Assembly (NCBI GenBank): GCA_021234155.1
Contig: JAJEKV010000072.1
Span: 5,247,620-5,311,619 of the forward strand
Source: Isoetes taiwanensis
Lineage: Eukaryota; Streptophyta; Lycopodiopsida; Isoetales; Isoetaceae
Length of the DNA: 64,000 bases
Reading direction: 5' to 3'
In this document: in pieces, positions 35,540-49,111 of the stretch
Position numbering within the stretch: the stretch's first letter is position 1
How the letters are laid out: each line of letters starts with the position of its first letter
The notes under the pieces: generated by a model
Databases searched by the model: none
What the model saw: the letters and a program-made list of their open reading frames with translations, nothing else
What the model was told of the DNA's origin: nothing
Position numbers and translations under genes: made by a program

Positions 35540-35616
35540 CGGTCCCTTATGTACTTGGTCCCATAACCCGATTGGGTTCCGTGGACGTTAAAAATTTTTC
35601 CTTCCTTCCTTCCTTC
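35540..35616 (+). mobile_element. LINE 3' tail with TTCC microsatellite
   Basis: CCCATAACCCGATTGGGTTC then CGTGGACGTTAAAAA is followed by (TTCC)n. It parallels CCCATAGGCCGATTGGCC...GTGGACGATAAAAAA with (CATTCT)n at the end of the LINE near 62200-62265. Only the tail is recognisable. Confidence 0.6.
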
Positions 35617-37378
35617 CTTAAATGTGCAATTTTTAAAACTAGAAACTTATCTAGTGCCTTACACATGTGTACGACAATACATAGTAAGAAAACCCCCTCC
35701 CCACCACTTACATATTTTTCAGCTGCATACAAAGAATGACCACCACTATTCCTATGAATTAAAACTATCTTCATTGATTTGTCCATTTCAATTTGGATAA
35801 TTTTCATTTATATACTCCCTTTTGTCTCCTGATAACAGATCTATTTTGTTCAAGAGCTCCATTTTATAGATGATAAGATCATTCTACGCCAGTCTCTTTT
35901 ATTGCATTGGCATGGTTTTCTTCTTCTTTCAAATACCAAAGCGACAAGGATGACCATTAGAAGTATGGCTTTTTGCATTATGTCAAGGATCGTGAGATAA
36001 AGATTTTTAAAACCCAGCAGCTGCTCCTTAGGGGAGCAGATGGTAACGCTGTGGATCGTGATGATGATGAAAATATAGTTTTCCATATAGATGCAGCCAA
36101 TCAATTCTATAAGCTTAGAAACACGAAACAACAAAACAAATAACATGCAAACATACTCTCGAGTCATCGGAGGGCAACCCTTCGTGTGCAACACTTTGTT
36201 ATACAAGATATGAGGATAATATAACCCATGATATCCTCATTAACATTATCCACAGAGTATGATTGTTGTGATGAAGCTATTTTTATTCATCAAACAATGT
36301 GCTTTCAACTGATTTGAGTTTTTCTGCTTTCCTCAAATAGGAGGAATAGAGTAGATTTTTCAACGTCCATGGAGACCAATAGGCCATGGGACCCCTACAA
36401 TGGACTAGAATATCACCAAATATAATGAAAACGTTACAAAGCTTGGGCAAAAGCCCAGATGAAACTATGACTTGATCCTTAGGCCAAACGATCAAATCAG
36501 ACTTTAGATTTTAGGTTATAGTATATGGTTCATGTTATCTAAATATGACCAAATTAATGGTTGGATGGCCAATGCTCTAGAAATTGATGCCATTCCACAA
36601 TAAACTGTCTTCTTTTAGACCCGCGCTTCTCCCACTTTGCATAGCTCCTCTTATGCTTGCAAATCTGAAGAGGAGAAAGGTCTTCTTGTACAGAGAAGTT
36701 GGTACCTTTGAGATGTTTGTTGTGCTGAAGAATATGGAGTCGACTAATTGCATCTTGGAATCATACCAACAGATGGCATAAGCAATCATGTCTTACAGCT
36801 CCTTCTCGACAAGTGGAGACTACTCCATCAACATGTACATGCATGACATTATTCAAAAATTGCAAAGCCTCATCCAACTCGGAGTGAGTGCCTATCAACC
36901 TCCCTGCAATCCCTATGATACACAGATTTAGGGCTCTAGTATCGAAGCCATGAGACCAATAGCCTAAGACCAATAAACATCCTTCTAGAGGATGAGAGTT
37001 TTCTACATCTATTGAGACCACTAGACCTATAACAGATGCCTTTTGTGCTTGTAGATGGTCTTTCATAGACCAGAAAACTCTTAACTTGTCATGCAACCTC
37101 CATCAAATGTTAAGATGCATGGGAGTAAGGAAATGGGGACTCCATTTTGCAACAACATGAAGGCCCTACGACTAACGAAAAGCCAAGAACGAGGTCTCCT
37201 TCTCTTGGAGAGTGGAGGACACAGTTGCGTACTCCCACAATATGGTAAATGGGGAGGGAATGACACATGGCACCCAGTTAAAAAAAACATATAGGAAGAT
37301 AGAACGGTGAGGCCAATTATTTTTGTGTGATTGATTGGTGAGCGAGGTCGGGGCAGCAAAACCTATGAAATCGCCCAA

Positions 37379-37499
37379 TTACCATATTGTATGGGGGGAT
37401 GGAAACAGGGGAGATGATTCCAGGGGTCCCGCGATCGGCGGCAGCCGGGAGCGGGCCCTGAAATCATCGACCCTGTTTCGTCCCCCCACATCATGGTAA
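37379..37499. repeat. Foldback sequence with about 45-bp inverted arms
   Basis: The left arm 37379-37425 (TTACCATATTGTATGGGGGG ... GATTCCAGGG) pairs with the right arm 37456-37499 (CCCTGAAATCATCGACCCTG ... CATGGTAA) at roughly 80% identity. The 30-base loop is GC-rich. It lies about 250 bp downstream of the GDSL gene's stop codon. A related piece (CACAATATGGTAAATGGGGA) occurs at about 37235, so it may be part of a small mobile element. Confidence 0.7.
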
Positions 37500-37745
37500 G
37501 TGGGGAGCGCCAGCATTTTTTTACCTGTTGATCCATTGCAGATGACCGCTTGAGCGGAATGATGCTGCGATTTTCCATTCCGGAGGCAGAACCAGCGACC
37601 CACTTTCCATGATGTTGAGCACAACTACTTTGGATGGGTGGATTTGCACACACTAGTTGCAACTTTTAGGGTACATAAACGTCATACGTTGGATAGGTAT
37701 TTGTATGTATGACTCGAACATGTGGAATAAGAAATAGCCTTGTTC

Positions 37746-39380
37746 TCATTTTACGAACCACGACGACAGTGTGTCGGCATATTCGACATAACCAGGATGA
37801 TTTAGGTAGAGATCTACCACAGCTCTGTATCCGGCTTCAGTAGGATGGACGTCGTCCCAGTATACTGCCGAGTTTGGATCTTCGCACACACTATACAGCT
37901 TCTTTTTCTGAAGATCCGTGTCCCCACATAGATTGGAGCCGACTCCTTCGCAGCATGGTCTTAAAGTCCTGTTGAACCCTGAAGATCAAACAAGTATGCT
38001 TTTCTTTAGTTTTTACTGATTCTTCTACCTAAAAAGGTCTTTTTTTTTTCTCTTTTTCTTCGTTAAACCTCATACCCATAATCATTCTTCTAATAATGTC
38101 ATGAAGGTTGATGTCTGTATGCGGTAAATTTGTTTACTTTACCTCCATAGAAGAGGATTTGCTTGAATGCCTTTTGTTGGTCCAAGATTATGAAGCGCCC
38201 TCCTGGGAGTTTGTTGAGCTCTTTGACACCAGAGCTGAGCAGATTGTTGTGAAAGGCTTGCATATTGTCTGTGTCATTTGAGCACTTTGTGTAGTTTGTC
38301 TTGACTGCAGTGTCAGGTAAACATCCAAAAGGGGGCAGATTGAACACAATCATATTTCTGAGCCCTAAATCATACAGCGTTTTCAGGTTTTCCAGGATTC
38401 CATTTACTACCTCCTTAGTAAAGTTTTGATAATTCTGCATGAATCAAAACATTTCGTTACTTATATATTTTTCTTAAATCTATTCTATTCGTTCATGCAT
38501 ATTAGCGTCTGAATTACTAAATCTCAATGATACAATTGAAATTAGCTGTACCGTTTTAAGTTCTTGATGTGCACCATAGTCATTCCCGGCTTCACATACC
38601 AAGGCAAGTGAATTGGCTAATGTTCGATTAGAATAATATCCAGCTTTGATTATATGAGACAATTGAGCCACCTGAACGGGAAGAGGCGGCAAACCATAAG
38701 CAAATGTCACTCCGCTACCAGAGATAGCAAAATTAATGCCATGCTTCTTTGTGTGCATGACCAAATCTATGTAGTTTGTTGGTAGAGGCATTCCAAGTGC
38801 TGCAGCTGCTGACACCAAGAATTATCAACAAAAAGTATTCTGAAAGTCAAATTACTGTAGATACAAATGAAATGATATCTTTCTTGATATGGAATGAAGT
38901 CAAAGTTATCATCTTTAAAAAAAAGAAAATGATGGATCTTTGTCAAAAATATTTTTTCTAACAATTAGCTGGAGCTGTATCAAAGTTATCATCATTATTA
39001 TACAAAAAGGAAATGAGGGATCTTTATCAAGAAAACTATTAAACAGTTAGTTGGAGAAGCAGCAGGTGGAGATGCTTTACCAAAAAGATCTGTCTGTATA
39101 TGGCCATCAGAAAATCGGCCTGTCGGGTGTCTAGGCCATGTAATTCCATACGGTTCTTTCCAAGCTCTTGACAGTGGTAGGTTACCTATGTCCGCATATG
39201 AGTCGCCAAATACAAACAGACCTTCAAATCCATGCGCTTGACCTGATAACATTGTGTATTTAAAGTCAGAGGCGAAACATAACTAGTTCTTTTGTCTAAT
39301 AGCATGAGAAAGGCTTTACCTCGCAATTGCTGCAAAGCTAGGAAGAGGATGAGAAAGGCAGGCCGAATGCGAGGCACCAT
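37746..39380 (-). CDS. GDSL esterase/lipase (SGNH hydrolase)
   Basis: Five exons on the minus strand join in frame: 39380-39320, 39242-39081, 38808-38552, 38434-38143 and 37978-37746 (334 aa with TGA at 37748-37746). All introns have GT and AG. The protein is a secreted plant-type ester hydrolase; such enzymes act on lipids, cutin or other esters in the cell wall or outside the cell, but the substrate cannot be read from the sequence. A hydrophobic N-terminal signal peptide (PAFLILFLALQQL) is followed by block I FVFGDSYADIGN with the nucleophile Ser, block II in the SGSGVTFAYG region, block III GNDYG, and block V WDDVHPTEAGY with the catalytic Asp and His. Length is close to the usual 340-370 aa. 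Cys in LRPCCEGVG and NLCG match conserved C-terminal positions. The gene looks intact. Confidence 0.92.
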
Positions 39381-39470
39381 AGTTGAGCTCTGAGGTAACA
39401 GAGGCTAGAAGAGCCAAGCAAAATAGAAAAAGAAAAAAACAGCAAGCATGTTGTACAGAATGTGCACCTT

Positions 39471-39477
39471 CTTATAG
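39471..39477 (-). promoter_or_regulatory. Possible TATA box of the GDSL gene
   Basis: The minus strand reads CTATAAG about 90 bases upstream of the start codon. A start of transcription about 30 bases downstream would leave a leader of about 60 bases. Consensus and position only. Confidence 0.4.
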
Positions 39478-39499
39478 TTCTGTCTCTTGTATTGGTATG

Positions 39500-42400
39500 C
39501 AGAGATCGGTTCACACAGTAGCTAGGCTTTTGATTTGGTTGGAAACAGCCAAAAATGCCTCCATTATTCTATTCAGCCAACTGTCCTTTATGATTCTCAC
39601 CTTTGTGGCCCCATGTCCTCTTGACACAATTAGATTAGATGCCAGATTGCTGGCACCCATGTTGTACACATTGCCCATATGAGCTTTTCATGAATTCAAC
39701 TACCACTGGAAATGAACTTGGTTCCTGAATTGACACGTCTGTACTAGAGTGTAAAATGGGTTCAAGCAATCTAAAATAATGTTGAAAAAAACTCCCTGAT
39801 GCTGATAAAAGCCTTGACTTCCGTAATAAGACATGACTTGTTTACCTATTTGCTAGACTTTCGATGTCAAGTTACTGTCAAAGGGTCCTTCTTTGTCTTT
39901 GATAGTGATGTGAAACGGAAGGGCTATAGCCCAGAGTCTTGTGAGCCCCTTCCCTTACAGTAATGAAATGGGCGAGCAGTTAAATAAGCTTGATTATTAG
40001 CTCCCAGCCTAGATTATCAGCTCCTAGGCGCACAAAGAGAAATGCCAGCTGCCTGTTATGCACATGGCTTGAATCAACGGCCAGACTGTTATGCCCCATC
40101 ACATGGCTTGAATCAACGGTCGGGATTTCTTGGATTAGAAAGCATGTCGATTAAGGAATTGAGCAATTTGTAATTATCCCTTTAATTGGTAGATCCTCGC
40201 AAATTTTAGATCATAGCCATCGCAGATGGATTATGCGGACTATTTATCGTGATAAATCGGCTCGCCCCTCCGGGCTCGCCCATTTATTTGCTGTAACGGG
40301 CTCTCATAGAGGTTTAACCAGGGATCGAAAAAGTGGGGGTTAGGCTCGAGGATTGCCGGTTGAAGTTCTTATTTTTCAGTTGACGCTTTTGCACGCCGGC
40401 AAAAAAACTGGTAGCAAAAATAGAGTTTATATGTAAAATCCGGTATTTTTGAGCTTTACTGTAAAGGAAATCTGGTATACACTAACATACACCGGCAAAT
40501 TTTCTGGTTGTACCTCAAATGTTTTTCGAACCCTGGGTTTAACCCCTTCCTAAAGGAGTCTCGTATGCATCACGATGGAAAATGTAGGTTGCAAAACATT
40601 CTAACTTAATGTATTATTACCTCAAAAGCACAAAGTTGCTAAACCTTCCAATGCATTACCTCAAGAGAGTAGACCAATTTGTGTTTTACTCATTGATCTA
40701 CTCTTTTGAGGTAATGCATCTATTTTCGAATCTACTCTTTTGAGGTAATGCATCCATTTTCGAATCTTCTAAGAGTAAAGGGATTACTTCAAGTTTTGAA
40801 CTTGAGTTGATTTTATAAATATTAAGTGGCCTATGGAATCAAATCTGTATATGATTGCACCATTATTTTATTGCCAAAGAAGGTGCTAATGCACGAATGG
40901 ATGGAGGGCTCGTGTTAGGCTTTAGATTATTGTCTATTTGCTTACCAACTCCACTATAGCATGATAGCTACATTACTATGCCACTTCTTATAATCAATGT
41001 TGTCAATGAGATCACATTCAGTCAATCGCACTTTGGATTTCCCTTCATTTTTGGTGATGTGCTGTGAATTATCCTCTTGTTTGGCGTCAAGCTTAGGATG
41101 GTCTTTATGTATGTTGAAGTCTCATCTCTGTGTATGACTCATAAAGTAAATTGTAGATCAAAATTTAGATATACGCCTCATTGACTGTATAATGTCAATA
41201 AATATATAGAAATTTTAGTGTCTATGGAGACCACCAATATCCATGAGACAGTACAATGAACAAGGGTATTAAGCCCAAATCAATTAAGGGGTGCAAGACC
41301 CCATCACACTAAAATAGACCTATAGCTGAGATTAAAGGTGTTGCACACGGATGGCTAGGGTATATGTTTGTTGTTTTGTGTTCATAGGGCAGCCAGTTGT
41401 TGTGGATTACACGTCATTTGTCTTTGGGGCATGAGTTTATACGGAAATAAGCGAGCTTGCCTTTTTTTTATTTGGAGGTTATGTCTTGAGCTTGTTGAAT
41501 TGTAAGCTAATTGCCAATGTGTCTTGAACATATTGAATTCTTAGCACAATTATATGTATATAATTGTCAAACTGTTTGATTGCAATTTTTAAGATGGCTT
41601 ATGGTTCCATATAAAATAGTACAACTAGCATCCTATTACCTGCAACTGTTTAGAAATCTAGTTTTTTACGTTGTAGCAACTTCAATTTTTCCACATGGGG
41701 TTCACTACTCTTTGAAACTTCTCTCTTCTAATCAAATAGTATAAGATTGCAACAATAAGTTGTTCATCAATGACAACAAGCAAGTAGCTCTACATTTGTT
41801 AAATCCTTTAGAAACATGCTTTGGGTTAGTTCTGCCACTTCATAGAATACCCTATTTTAGCTCGGAAATATCCTCTAAATCAACATATCCATGTACCTCA
41901 ATCCGGCCCTATTGATGTTGTACGAATTAGCTCTATAGATGGATGAAGAGATGCATTGATCAAGTGGTGCATTGGGTTGTATTTCATGAGAAATGACAAT
42001 AATATCAATAAAAGAATCTCTTTTGCATGTTTGGCATAAAAAATCAGAACCGTGTATGGTTTTAAAATTTGAAGCAAATGTGAAAAAATTCCTTCACTTG
42101 TTAGTGGAAAAAATTCTCTCTTAAAATTTTTGACCATTTCTGTCTTTTGGCAGGCTAAATCACTGGCAAATGAGTAATAAAAAAAAAAAGAAAAAGAAAA
42201 AACCTTGAACAACAGGACAATTTTTAGTACTGCAAACAATTTCTATAACCTCGACAGCAAACAACAACCAAGGAAGGAGGGCATGAAAGAAGGTTTCTTG
42301 CAAATTACTCTTCTAGATCTTGGCTTTGAAGAAATTTGTTGGAGCAACCAATTATTGTCATGAAATTAGCTTGAATAAACTGCCCTATAAACCAGCTAAA

Positions 42401-43130
42401 TAGCCTCGTTTAATCTCCCGTAACCAGTTTATCCCCCTCTTCACTTTATTTGGTCCTTGCAATGCTTAAATTGCTAGTGAGATTGTTAAAAGGCCTGCAC
42501 CATAGAAAGAATGCGTTATCTTGAGGAACATTATAGAGGCACTATAATATGAAGGCTTCATAAATGCCATGAAAAGATATGCAACTTGAATACAGCTCAA
42601 CTTATGATGGGTGCATCAAAGCTTAAAATATTACATGCCACATAAGCTGTTTTTGGTGCTAGCAATGGACATAAAAAAAAAAGTGATCTTGCTATTCCAC
42701 TATAAAAATTACAAGTCATAGATAATGTGCTAGCAGCCAGTAAGATCAATGTTAAACGTCTAATTATTTTCACTTAACAGGAGATATACCTTGCAAGATG
42801 AAAACATGAGCTTCCACAAACTAGAAGGGAACCAAAATGTGATAAGTTCAAAGACAAGAATAGGTGCTTGGCTATTAAGATCTAATTCAAGAAACTTTAA
42901 ATGAATTTAAACACCACATGTTCGCATTATGGGAGCCTGGTAATTGCCAAATTTGCCTTTTAAATCCTAGTCTTCTGTAAAATCTAAATTTAAGAAATTT
43001 GCTCTAACGATCCCCTTTCTTTCCCTGTAAAGCACAGAAGCATTATTCAATTTTAGGATTTTCATATAGAACGTATGATTTTCACAAAATCCAGACGCAC
43101 CTCGTTTAGAATATATAGTCCCAATAGTGT
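39500..43130. other. Intergenic, no gene recognised
   Basis: AT-rich sequence. A phrase ATGGCTTGAATCAACGG occurs twice near 40063 and 40104. At 40653-40763 there is a small inverted plus direct repeat, listed separately. A minus-strand frame at 41898-42239 is Phe/Leu-rich without motifs and is probably not a gene. Confidence 0.45.
40653..40763. repeat. Short inverted and direct repeat cluster
   Basis: GCATTACCTCAAGAGAGTAG (40653) is the approximate complement of CTACTCTTTTGAGGTAATGC, which occurs twice in tandem in 34-35-bp units at about 40695-40729 and 40730-40763. Confidence 0.75.
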
Positions 43131-43590
43131 GGTAGACAATGGACATTTTTGGCACGCTCCCACATTATTGTTGATAGGTTGTCTCAATGATGGCGTTTGA
43201 GCTGTGACTTTTTTTCATATAGCCTATAGACCGCATTTTGCAACTCCCGAGGGACACCTGATTGGGACAATCTCCTCATATGTTCTCCCTAGAAACTCTG
43301 TTGAAAGCCTTCACAAAATCCAAAAAACAGCAATAAAGATTCCTATCATTTATTTCTATTGTCCTCTAGCACGATGCATAATGTGAAAATGTGGTTCACG
43401 GTAGAGTGCTTAGGTCTAAAACTTGCATGTCCGAGTGCATGCACCCATGGTCCCTCTGTCCATACTCTCAAGTGTTGTTCAATAATCTCGACAAATAATT
43501 TTATCAACAAAGGGTTGACCATGATTGTTCGGTAATTTCTCTCTTTTCTAGAATTTCTTTCTATGCAATGTGACATATATGTGCTCCATA
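43131..43590 (-). mobile_element. LINE reverse-transcriptase fragment
   Basis: Minus-strand translation gives NYRTIMVNPLLIKLFVEIIE, then HASFRPKHSTVNHIFTL, matching the NYR...L.K....E...GFR...ST.DHI region of LINE reverse transcriptases. In another frame CCFLDFVKAF follows near 43340, the first catalytic-Asp motif. The same motifs occur in the plus-strand LINE near 60350-60600, so this is a second, decayed and truncated copy of a related element. Confidence 0.75.
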
Positions 43591-43599
43591 AACTATTTG

Positions 43600-46500
43600 G
43601 TCTTAATGATGTGATATAAAGCTAATCTAATTTTACAAGTTAGATCAAATGTGGTATCACATAGTATAGGCCATATATGACATGTAATGGAGATTTTTTT
43701 CGACCCTCTATGTGAGAGTTATAGATTTTTAGGGGGCAATCATTACTTCTTGACCCATTAGTAAATGCGCAAGCATATTGGAAAAAGCTTCAAAGGTACG
43801 GATTGAAGTCGGCAAAAGGGTGCATGAGTTCGTTATAGATGACAAAGTTGTAAAACTCCCCGTGTTCCCATACAACACGTCCCATGTTACGACACATGCT
43901 CCATGTCTCCGAGATCCATGCGGGACACTTTCCATATCACCAAGATCCAATCTCAGCCCACCTTGGGGGATACTGAATCTTGTTATGTCATTATATGCTT
44001 TATATACACTTTTAAATGCATACTCACTTTTATACGCCAAACTCAACTTTGCCTATAAAAACTTTATTGCGATTTTGCCCATTTGGCTCCTCCTGTTTTG
44101 CTCTAGCACCTTCATCAACACAGGTCCTTCTTGTCCTTGCTCTGCTTCACCATATGAAGCAGCTATGCACAGGTACTTGCTTTCTTCCCATTTTTTGCTT
44201 TGCTAGATAGAGTCATTGTTAGCTTAGAGGCCATTAAACCTATGCAGCTTCCAAGTCAAATCCACCTGAGATCTTCAAGGGCTAACTGGAGGATTGTTGT
44301 ATGTTGGGCATTAGCACAAGAAAAGTCTAGTCCAGTCTAGCACAGACGAGATTAAGGCAGATTTAGAATCTCAAAATGGCCCATAACTTTGTTGTAGCTG
44401 AATGATTATGGCCTGATGTTCTTTTGTGCAAGGGCCCAAAAATAAATTTGTTGTGGCTGAATAATTATGGCCTGATGTTTTCCTACTCCCATAGGCTCCC
44501 TAAATTTACTAGAGCATCAACAAGATTTGCCTAGTGAATCCTCAGGATTCGCTCAAGTGAATCCTCAGATTCGCTCAAGTGAATGCTCTTGATGACATGG
44601 CATCCATGTCTCTTCTGAGGAGGATTCACTGAATCCTCAACCCTGGTTGAGCAAAAATCATTTGAAAAATTGCCAGCAATTACTGCGCTGACTTTGCATG
44701 CTTTCTAGTATTTCGTTAGCCTCATGCATTCAATATCTTGCAAAATTGTAAGCAGTACCATGTGGAAAAGACAAAAAAGAAAAGAAAAAAAGGAATATCG
44801 TACCTCTATGGATAGCCAAGAATCAAGCTAGATTAGAAAAAAATGGAGCCTTTATCCCTTGCTATGTAGCATTACGATGTGCAGTCAGAACCGCATTTGT
44901 ACATCAGTATCAATATTTTTGCAAATCCAATGAACCACGTTAATTCCACCAAAGAGATTATGGGCGCTGCCCATAACTTCCTACAGTCAACACCAAGAAT
45001 TTATCATTTGGCACACATCATATTTGCATTGATTAAGTAATTTATACCTGGTAGATTCCAGCCAAAAATAGGCCACTAAGATAGGTTTCTCCTTTATAAT
45101 CTTACGCACTGGCAGTGAGCTTGAAATCTCCCCATCTCCAATGAACCTATGTAATTTCCCATACAGGTTAAGTTGGCCAACTTCCATTTTGAACTGTTTG
45201 GTATCATCATAGGCTTCTTGAAAGTTTAACTAATCCAAAGATCTGTATATTTGATAAAGGTTGAGATCTCAATCACGTTCTAATAGAACCTCCTCCCCAA
45301 AAGGCTCATCAGTTTCAGTATTGTCAGCAGGATTTCCAGTCAATTTACTTCTATATAGCAATTACAAGTTCATTGCTGTAGTTATTAGCGTACATAACAA
45401 ATTACATTGAACTCATGGTATGGATAAAGATAGGCCTCAATGTACCTTAAGCACTTTAGATGGTATCAAACAAAAGCACCAATAACTCAAATGATGTGAT
45501 AAATGTCTCCAAAAACCAATTTACCTTTGGTTTTGCAAAGTTTTCAGAAACTCCAATGCATCTCCTATGAAATAGAACTTGAGTCTGCATATTAAGAACA
45601 ACAAAGAGTTCAGTGGTCATGTTGTCCGATTGCAAATACTTTTCTATGATTCTATTTCAATGAAGAATTAATTTTCAATTTGTTCTTCCACCAACTAGCT
45701 ATCATTAGTTTGTGAAGCTACATACATTTCACAAATCCCATGCATAGAAACCAGTGTGTAAGATTCAATAAAATTAAAAAGAAATCGTTTTATAAGAAGA
45801 AAAGCTAAAACAGACAAAAGGCATCATTTCCAACTTTCTTTCAAGCCTACATAAACAAATGTTTAGGAGGTTGCCAAGACGTAAAATATTAGTTCCCTAG
45901 GTTCCAGTAAGTCATTATTGTGGATTCTAAGCGAGCTAAAGGTCTCTGAAAATGTCCACATTTTTAACAAATAAGAGTTTTAAATTGGGGTTAGCAAGTT
46001 GAGAATTGTCCTCTATGAGAGGTAAAGGGAGACAAATTACTAGCCTCACATTTCTTCATAAGCATGTTCGATACCAGGATACCAAGAGTCTGATCTTGTA
46101 AAGCTTGGCATTCTAACAGCCGATTGATGCACTTCCAACAATTGTGGATTGCACCAAAGCCCAACACATTGGACGTGAGTTTCATAATAAACTCGAAAAT
46201 ATTCTAGACAGGTCTGCACTCTGCAATGAACTTATCAATGAACTTATCCAGTCAAGTATTATGGGCCTCGATATCCCATAATAGGCTACAGTAATCTGAG
46301 TTTTGACAGAATGTTTTTTAGTTAAGAAATGGAGTTGTTAGAAAAAGCTAACCCCAATCTTGTTTAATAAGTTATACCGCCTGTTGCAAAATGGGTTATC
46401 ATTCAGGCCATAATTTTTTATTCTATGTTCTACCAGATTCTATATTTAATTCGGAACAATACATATGTTTGAGAAAAAAATCATGAATACGAAATATGGA

Positions 46501-48116
46501 CATTGCTGCTTCAAACCTTAGAACTATTTGTAGTCGCACGCATGGTAGTCAGATGATGGATCTTTTTCTTATTCTGCAATGCAATGCTATGACAGTATGA
46601 GGCAATATAAGAAGTTTCAAAGAACCAAAATGGAAATTGTCTCTATATTGACCATAACTCGGTGAGCATGAAACATCGTCATTTACTCAAACCTTTCTCA
46701 AATGGAGGATCATCTCCATAGTAAAAACAATTTAAGCTTTCAAAATGTATCAGCATACAAAAGCAAAACAAATCTGAAAAAGTAAGGGAAAAGTATTACC
46801 AGTGCAGATTAGATGATTTGCTAAAGCGGAAAAACAAGAATATTTTCAAAAGCATCAAATACACCATGAATTCTATGAGCTGCCTAGGATAACATAATTC
46901 ATGCTCTTCTTCCCTAATAAAGAATCTAAAGAATCATCATCATCACTGAATAATCTAAGTACAAACCATGCAAGAATTGGCTGAGTAATATGTCTGAAAA
47001 CCTGATAGCATTTGTAAAAATAATGATGCATTTGCAAAAATATATTGCATATGTTGCAATCTCCACTGGCACTCCTAGTCCATCATACTCATCTCGTTAC
47101 CTGAAACAGAGCCAAACCCAGCTGTAGGGAACTCAATTTCCTATTTATACACACTCATTGAAAAAGAAAAATCTCATATACTGTAACTCTGGCATTGCAT
47201 GCAGAACTTACCATTAATGTTTTTTGAATCTTGTAAAGCATCATATGTTTCGATTTTCAACTGCAAAATATCAGGCAAACCAAACAAATGATGGATGCTG
47301 CACTTTTAGTTATGAGAAAGAGAATAAGAAAACTCGCTCTTTTGTTCATAAACGTACCTTTCTGGTCTGGTAGCAAACGGATATTATGCTGATGAGGTGC
47401 TGCTATTATAAGCAGATCGATGCTGGATCTAAGCTTCATGAATGAGGAAGAGAAAGTGCAGTTTGCTTTTATATTTGAATTTGAAGGTAATATTTCTGAC
47501 CCAGAAAAAAGCGTGAGCACGACACGTGTATTTTTTTAATAGAAAAACATTTCTTTCTTCCTTCACGTTTCTTGCTCTGCAAGCAATCTTGGCTTTCATA
47601 CTCCCACACTCGCGGCATCCTGTTCCACCATAGCCAGACGCTCCAAGCATCTCCAAGGAGGGCCGCTTCGCCTGCTTCAAATCCGCTGTTTCCCAGAGCA
47701 AAATTTTACATTCTATTTTCATGAAGCAAATTAGCTCATTTTCCTGAAACTATTCATTCGTCTATGAAGGCGTAGAACAATGAAGGGTCTGGGCAGAGCC
47801 AAACTAGATGCTGATGCTTAGAGGTCCTATACGCCTTAACTAGCCCGCCGGTTTGGATATACATTTGAGCTTTCTACAAGCAAATGCCAATTACAAAAAT
47901 ATTGTTCTTGCAAAAGTGCTGCCATATTGAAGGTCGTCAGTGCGCCAAACAACACAAATACCTCGAATACCTCAAGTATGAACCAAGAATCGATCCTGCT
48001 TAGGTTAGCGCCTTTCCTTTCTGCTTTCTTTTCTTTATTATTCGAACCAAATCCAGACACATTTTCTTCCACCCTTAATAGTTATGCAAACTTGCTCTTA
48101 TTTTACAACATCTTAT
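43600..48116. other. Intergenic, no gene recognised
   Basis: Mostly AT-rich. At about 44385-44480 a 70-bp unit with TGATTATGGCCTGATGTT occurs twice, diverged. At 44534-44580 GTGAATCCTCAGGATTCGCT-like units are tandem. Minus-strand frames at 44987-45187, 47257-47520 and 47429-47722 show no domain and no convincing splice model. A gene fragment cannot be excluded. Confidence 0.4.
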
Positions 48117-49111
48117 TCTTGGGCAGTGTCATACTCCTTGGAGACTTCAATGCGCGCACCGGGGTAGAACAACCCATGAGATTTGATCCCTTGACTGATG
48201 ATATATTGCAGTTGTGTCCTGCAGAAGGAGCTTGGCCACGGACATCAGATGACAATCAGGTCACGCGCTATGGTCGACAGTTGCTTTTGCTCTGCAGTAT
48301 CTTTGACCAGATAATCTGCAATGGACTGGCACAGTGGCCTTCCACCCGCAAGAGCACTTGTAGGCAGGAAAACCAGGGGGGCGGATCTAGTGTGGTGGAC
48401 TATGTGTTGGTGCCTGAGCAGGATATGCATGTCATCAAGCACTTTCAGGTGGGAACAACTAATCGGGATGAAGAGATCGACTCAGACCACTTACCACTTT
48501 ACTTGAAGTTGGCTTGGTAGGTTGTGCGAACCCCCGGTGCAACAACTCCTCACATGCCTCAGCTGCGATTGGATTACGAACATGCAGGGGCTTATGCCCA
48601 GATGCTTATAGATGACCTGGCAGAAATTTTGCAATATCCTACACTAGAGCAACAGACAGGCCGGCTGACTGATGTGTTTAGGACTGCGGCAGAGAGTTGC
48701 TTTGCGATAAGCCGCCCGCGACAGACCTCCAAGAAAACCTTCCCACGTAATCAATGGTTTGATGCAGAGTGCAAGGAACACAAACGCTGGCTCCTCCAAG
48801 TCACAGACCCTGCTTTACGCCCGCATGCAATCAGACAGTACCGCATCTTAAAGCTAAGAAAGCCAGGTACATTGCAGCACATCAAAGGGAAATGTTTTAC
48901 CTCCTGGAACGTCACCCCAGGACCTTCTGGCGAAGGGTTCTTAGAAAGCCAGTACAGCCCACAGGGAATATCACTCCCGAGCAGTGGAGGCAATACTTGC
49001 AACAGCTATACGACCCTCAGGGTGCACATGCAGCATTACCCTTGCAAGAAGGCCAAGTGCTGGAAATCACAGATTCGGACGTGGAACAAGGCTTACAACG
49101 TCTTGCCAATG
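48117..49111 (+). mobile_element. LINE, 5' part: endonuclease and linker, decayed
   Basis: The frame around 48129-48519 encodes an exonuclease-endonuclease-phosphatase fold: VILLGDFNARTG, then LLLLCSIFDQIICNGL, GGGSSVVDYVLVPE and DSDHLPLYLKLAW. These are the GDFN, SVIDYV and SDHxP motifs of LINE endonucleases, which nick the target for primed reverse transcription. A TAG stop follows at W, then the linker continues in the same frame and shifts near 48850 into RHPRTFWRRVLRKP and ITPEQWRQYLQQLYDP. The sequence before about 48117 is not endonuclease-like, so the element is probably 5'-truncated. The LINE stops abruptly at the LTR at 49112 and resumes at 60182. Confidence 0.82.

Larger units (their letters stand above)
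33672..37378. other. Intergenic with LINE relic and simple repeats
   Basis: No gene was recognised. It contains the C-run at 35347-35365 and a LINE tail near 35540-35616, listed separately. The phrase CTGGATCAGAGA occurs twice near 34380 and 34480 with GTCRGATAACT after it, a short diverged duplication. Confidence 0.45.

Noticed and set aside
43729..44210. Overlapping frames on both strands near a TATAAAA sequence
   Set aside because: Neither product shows a domain and the TATA-like sequence lies inside the frames.
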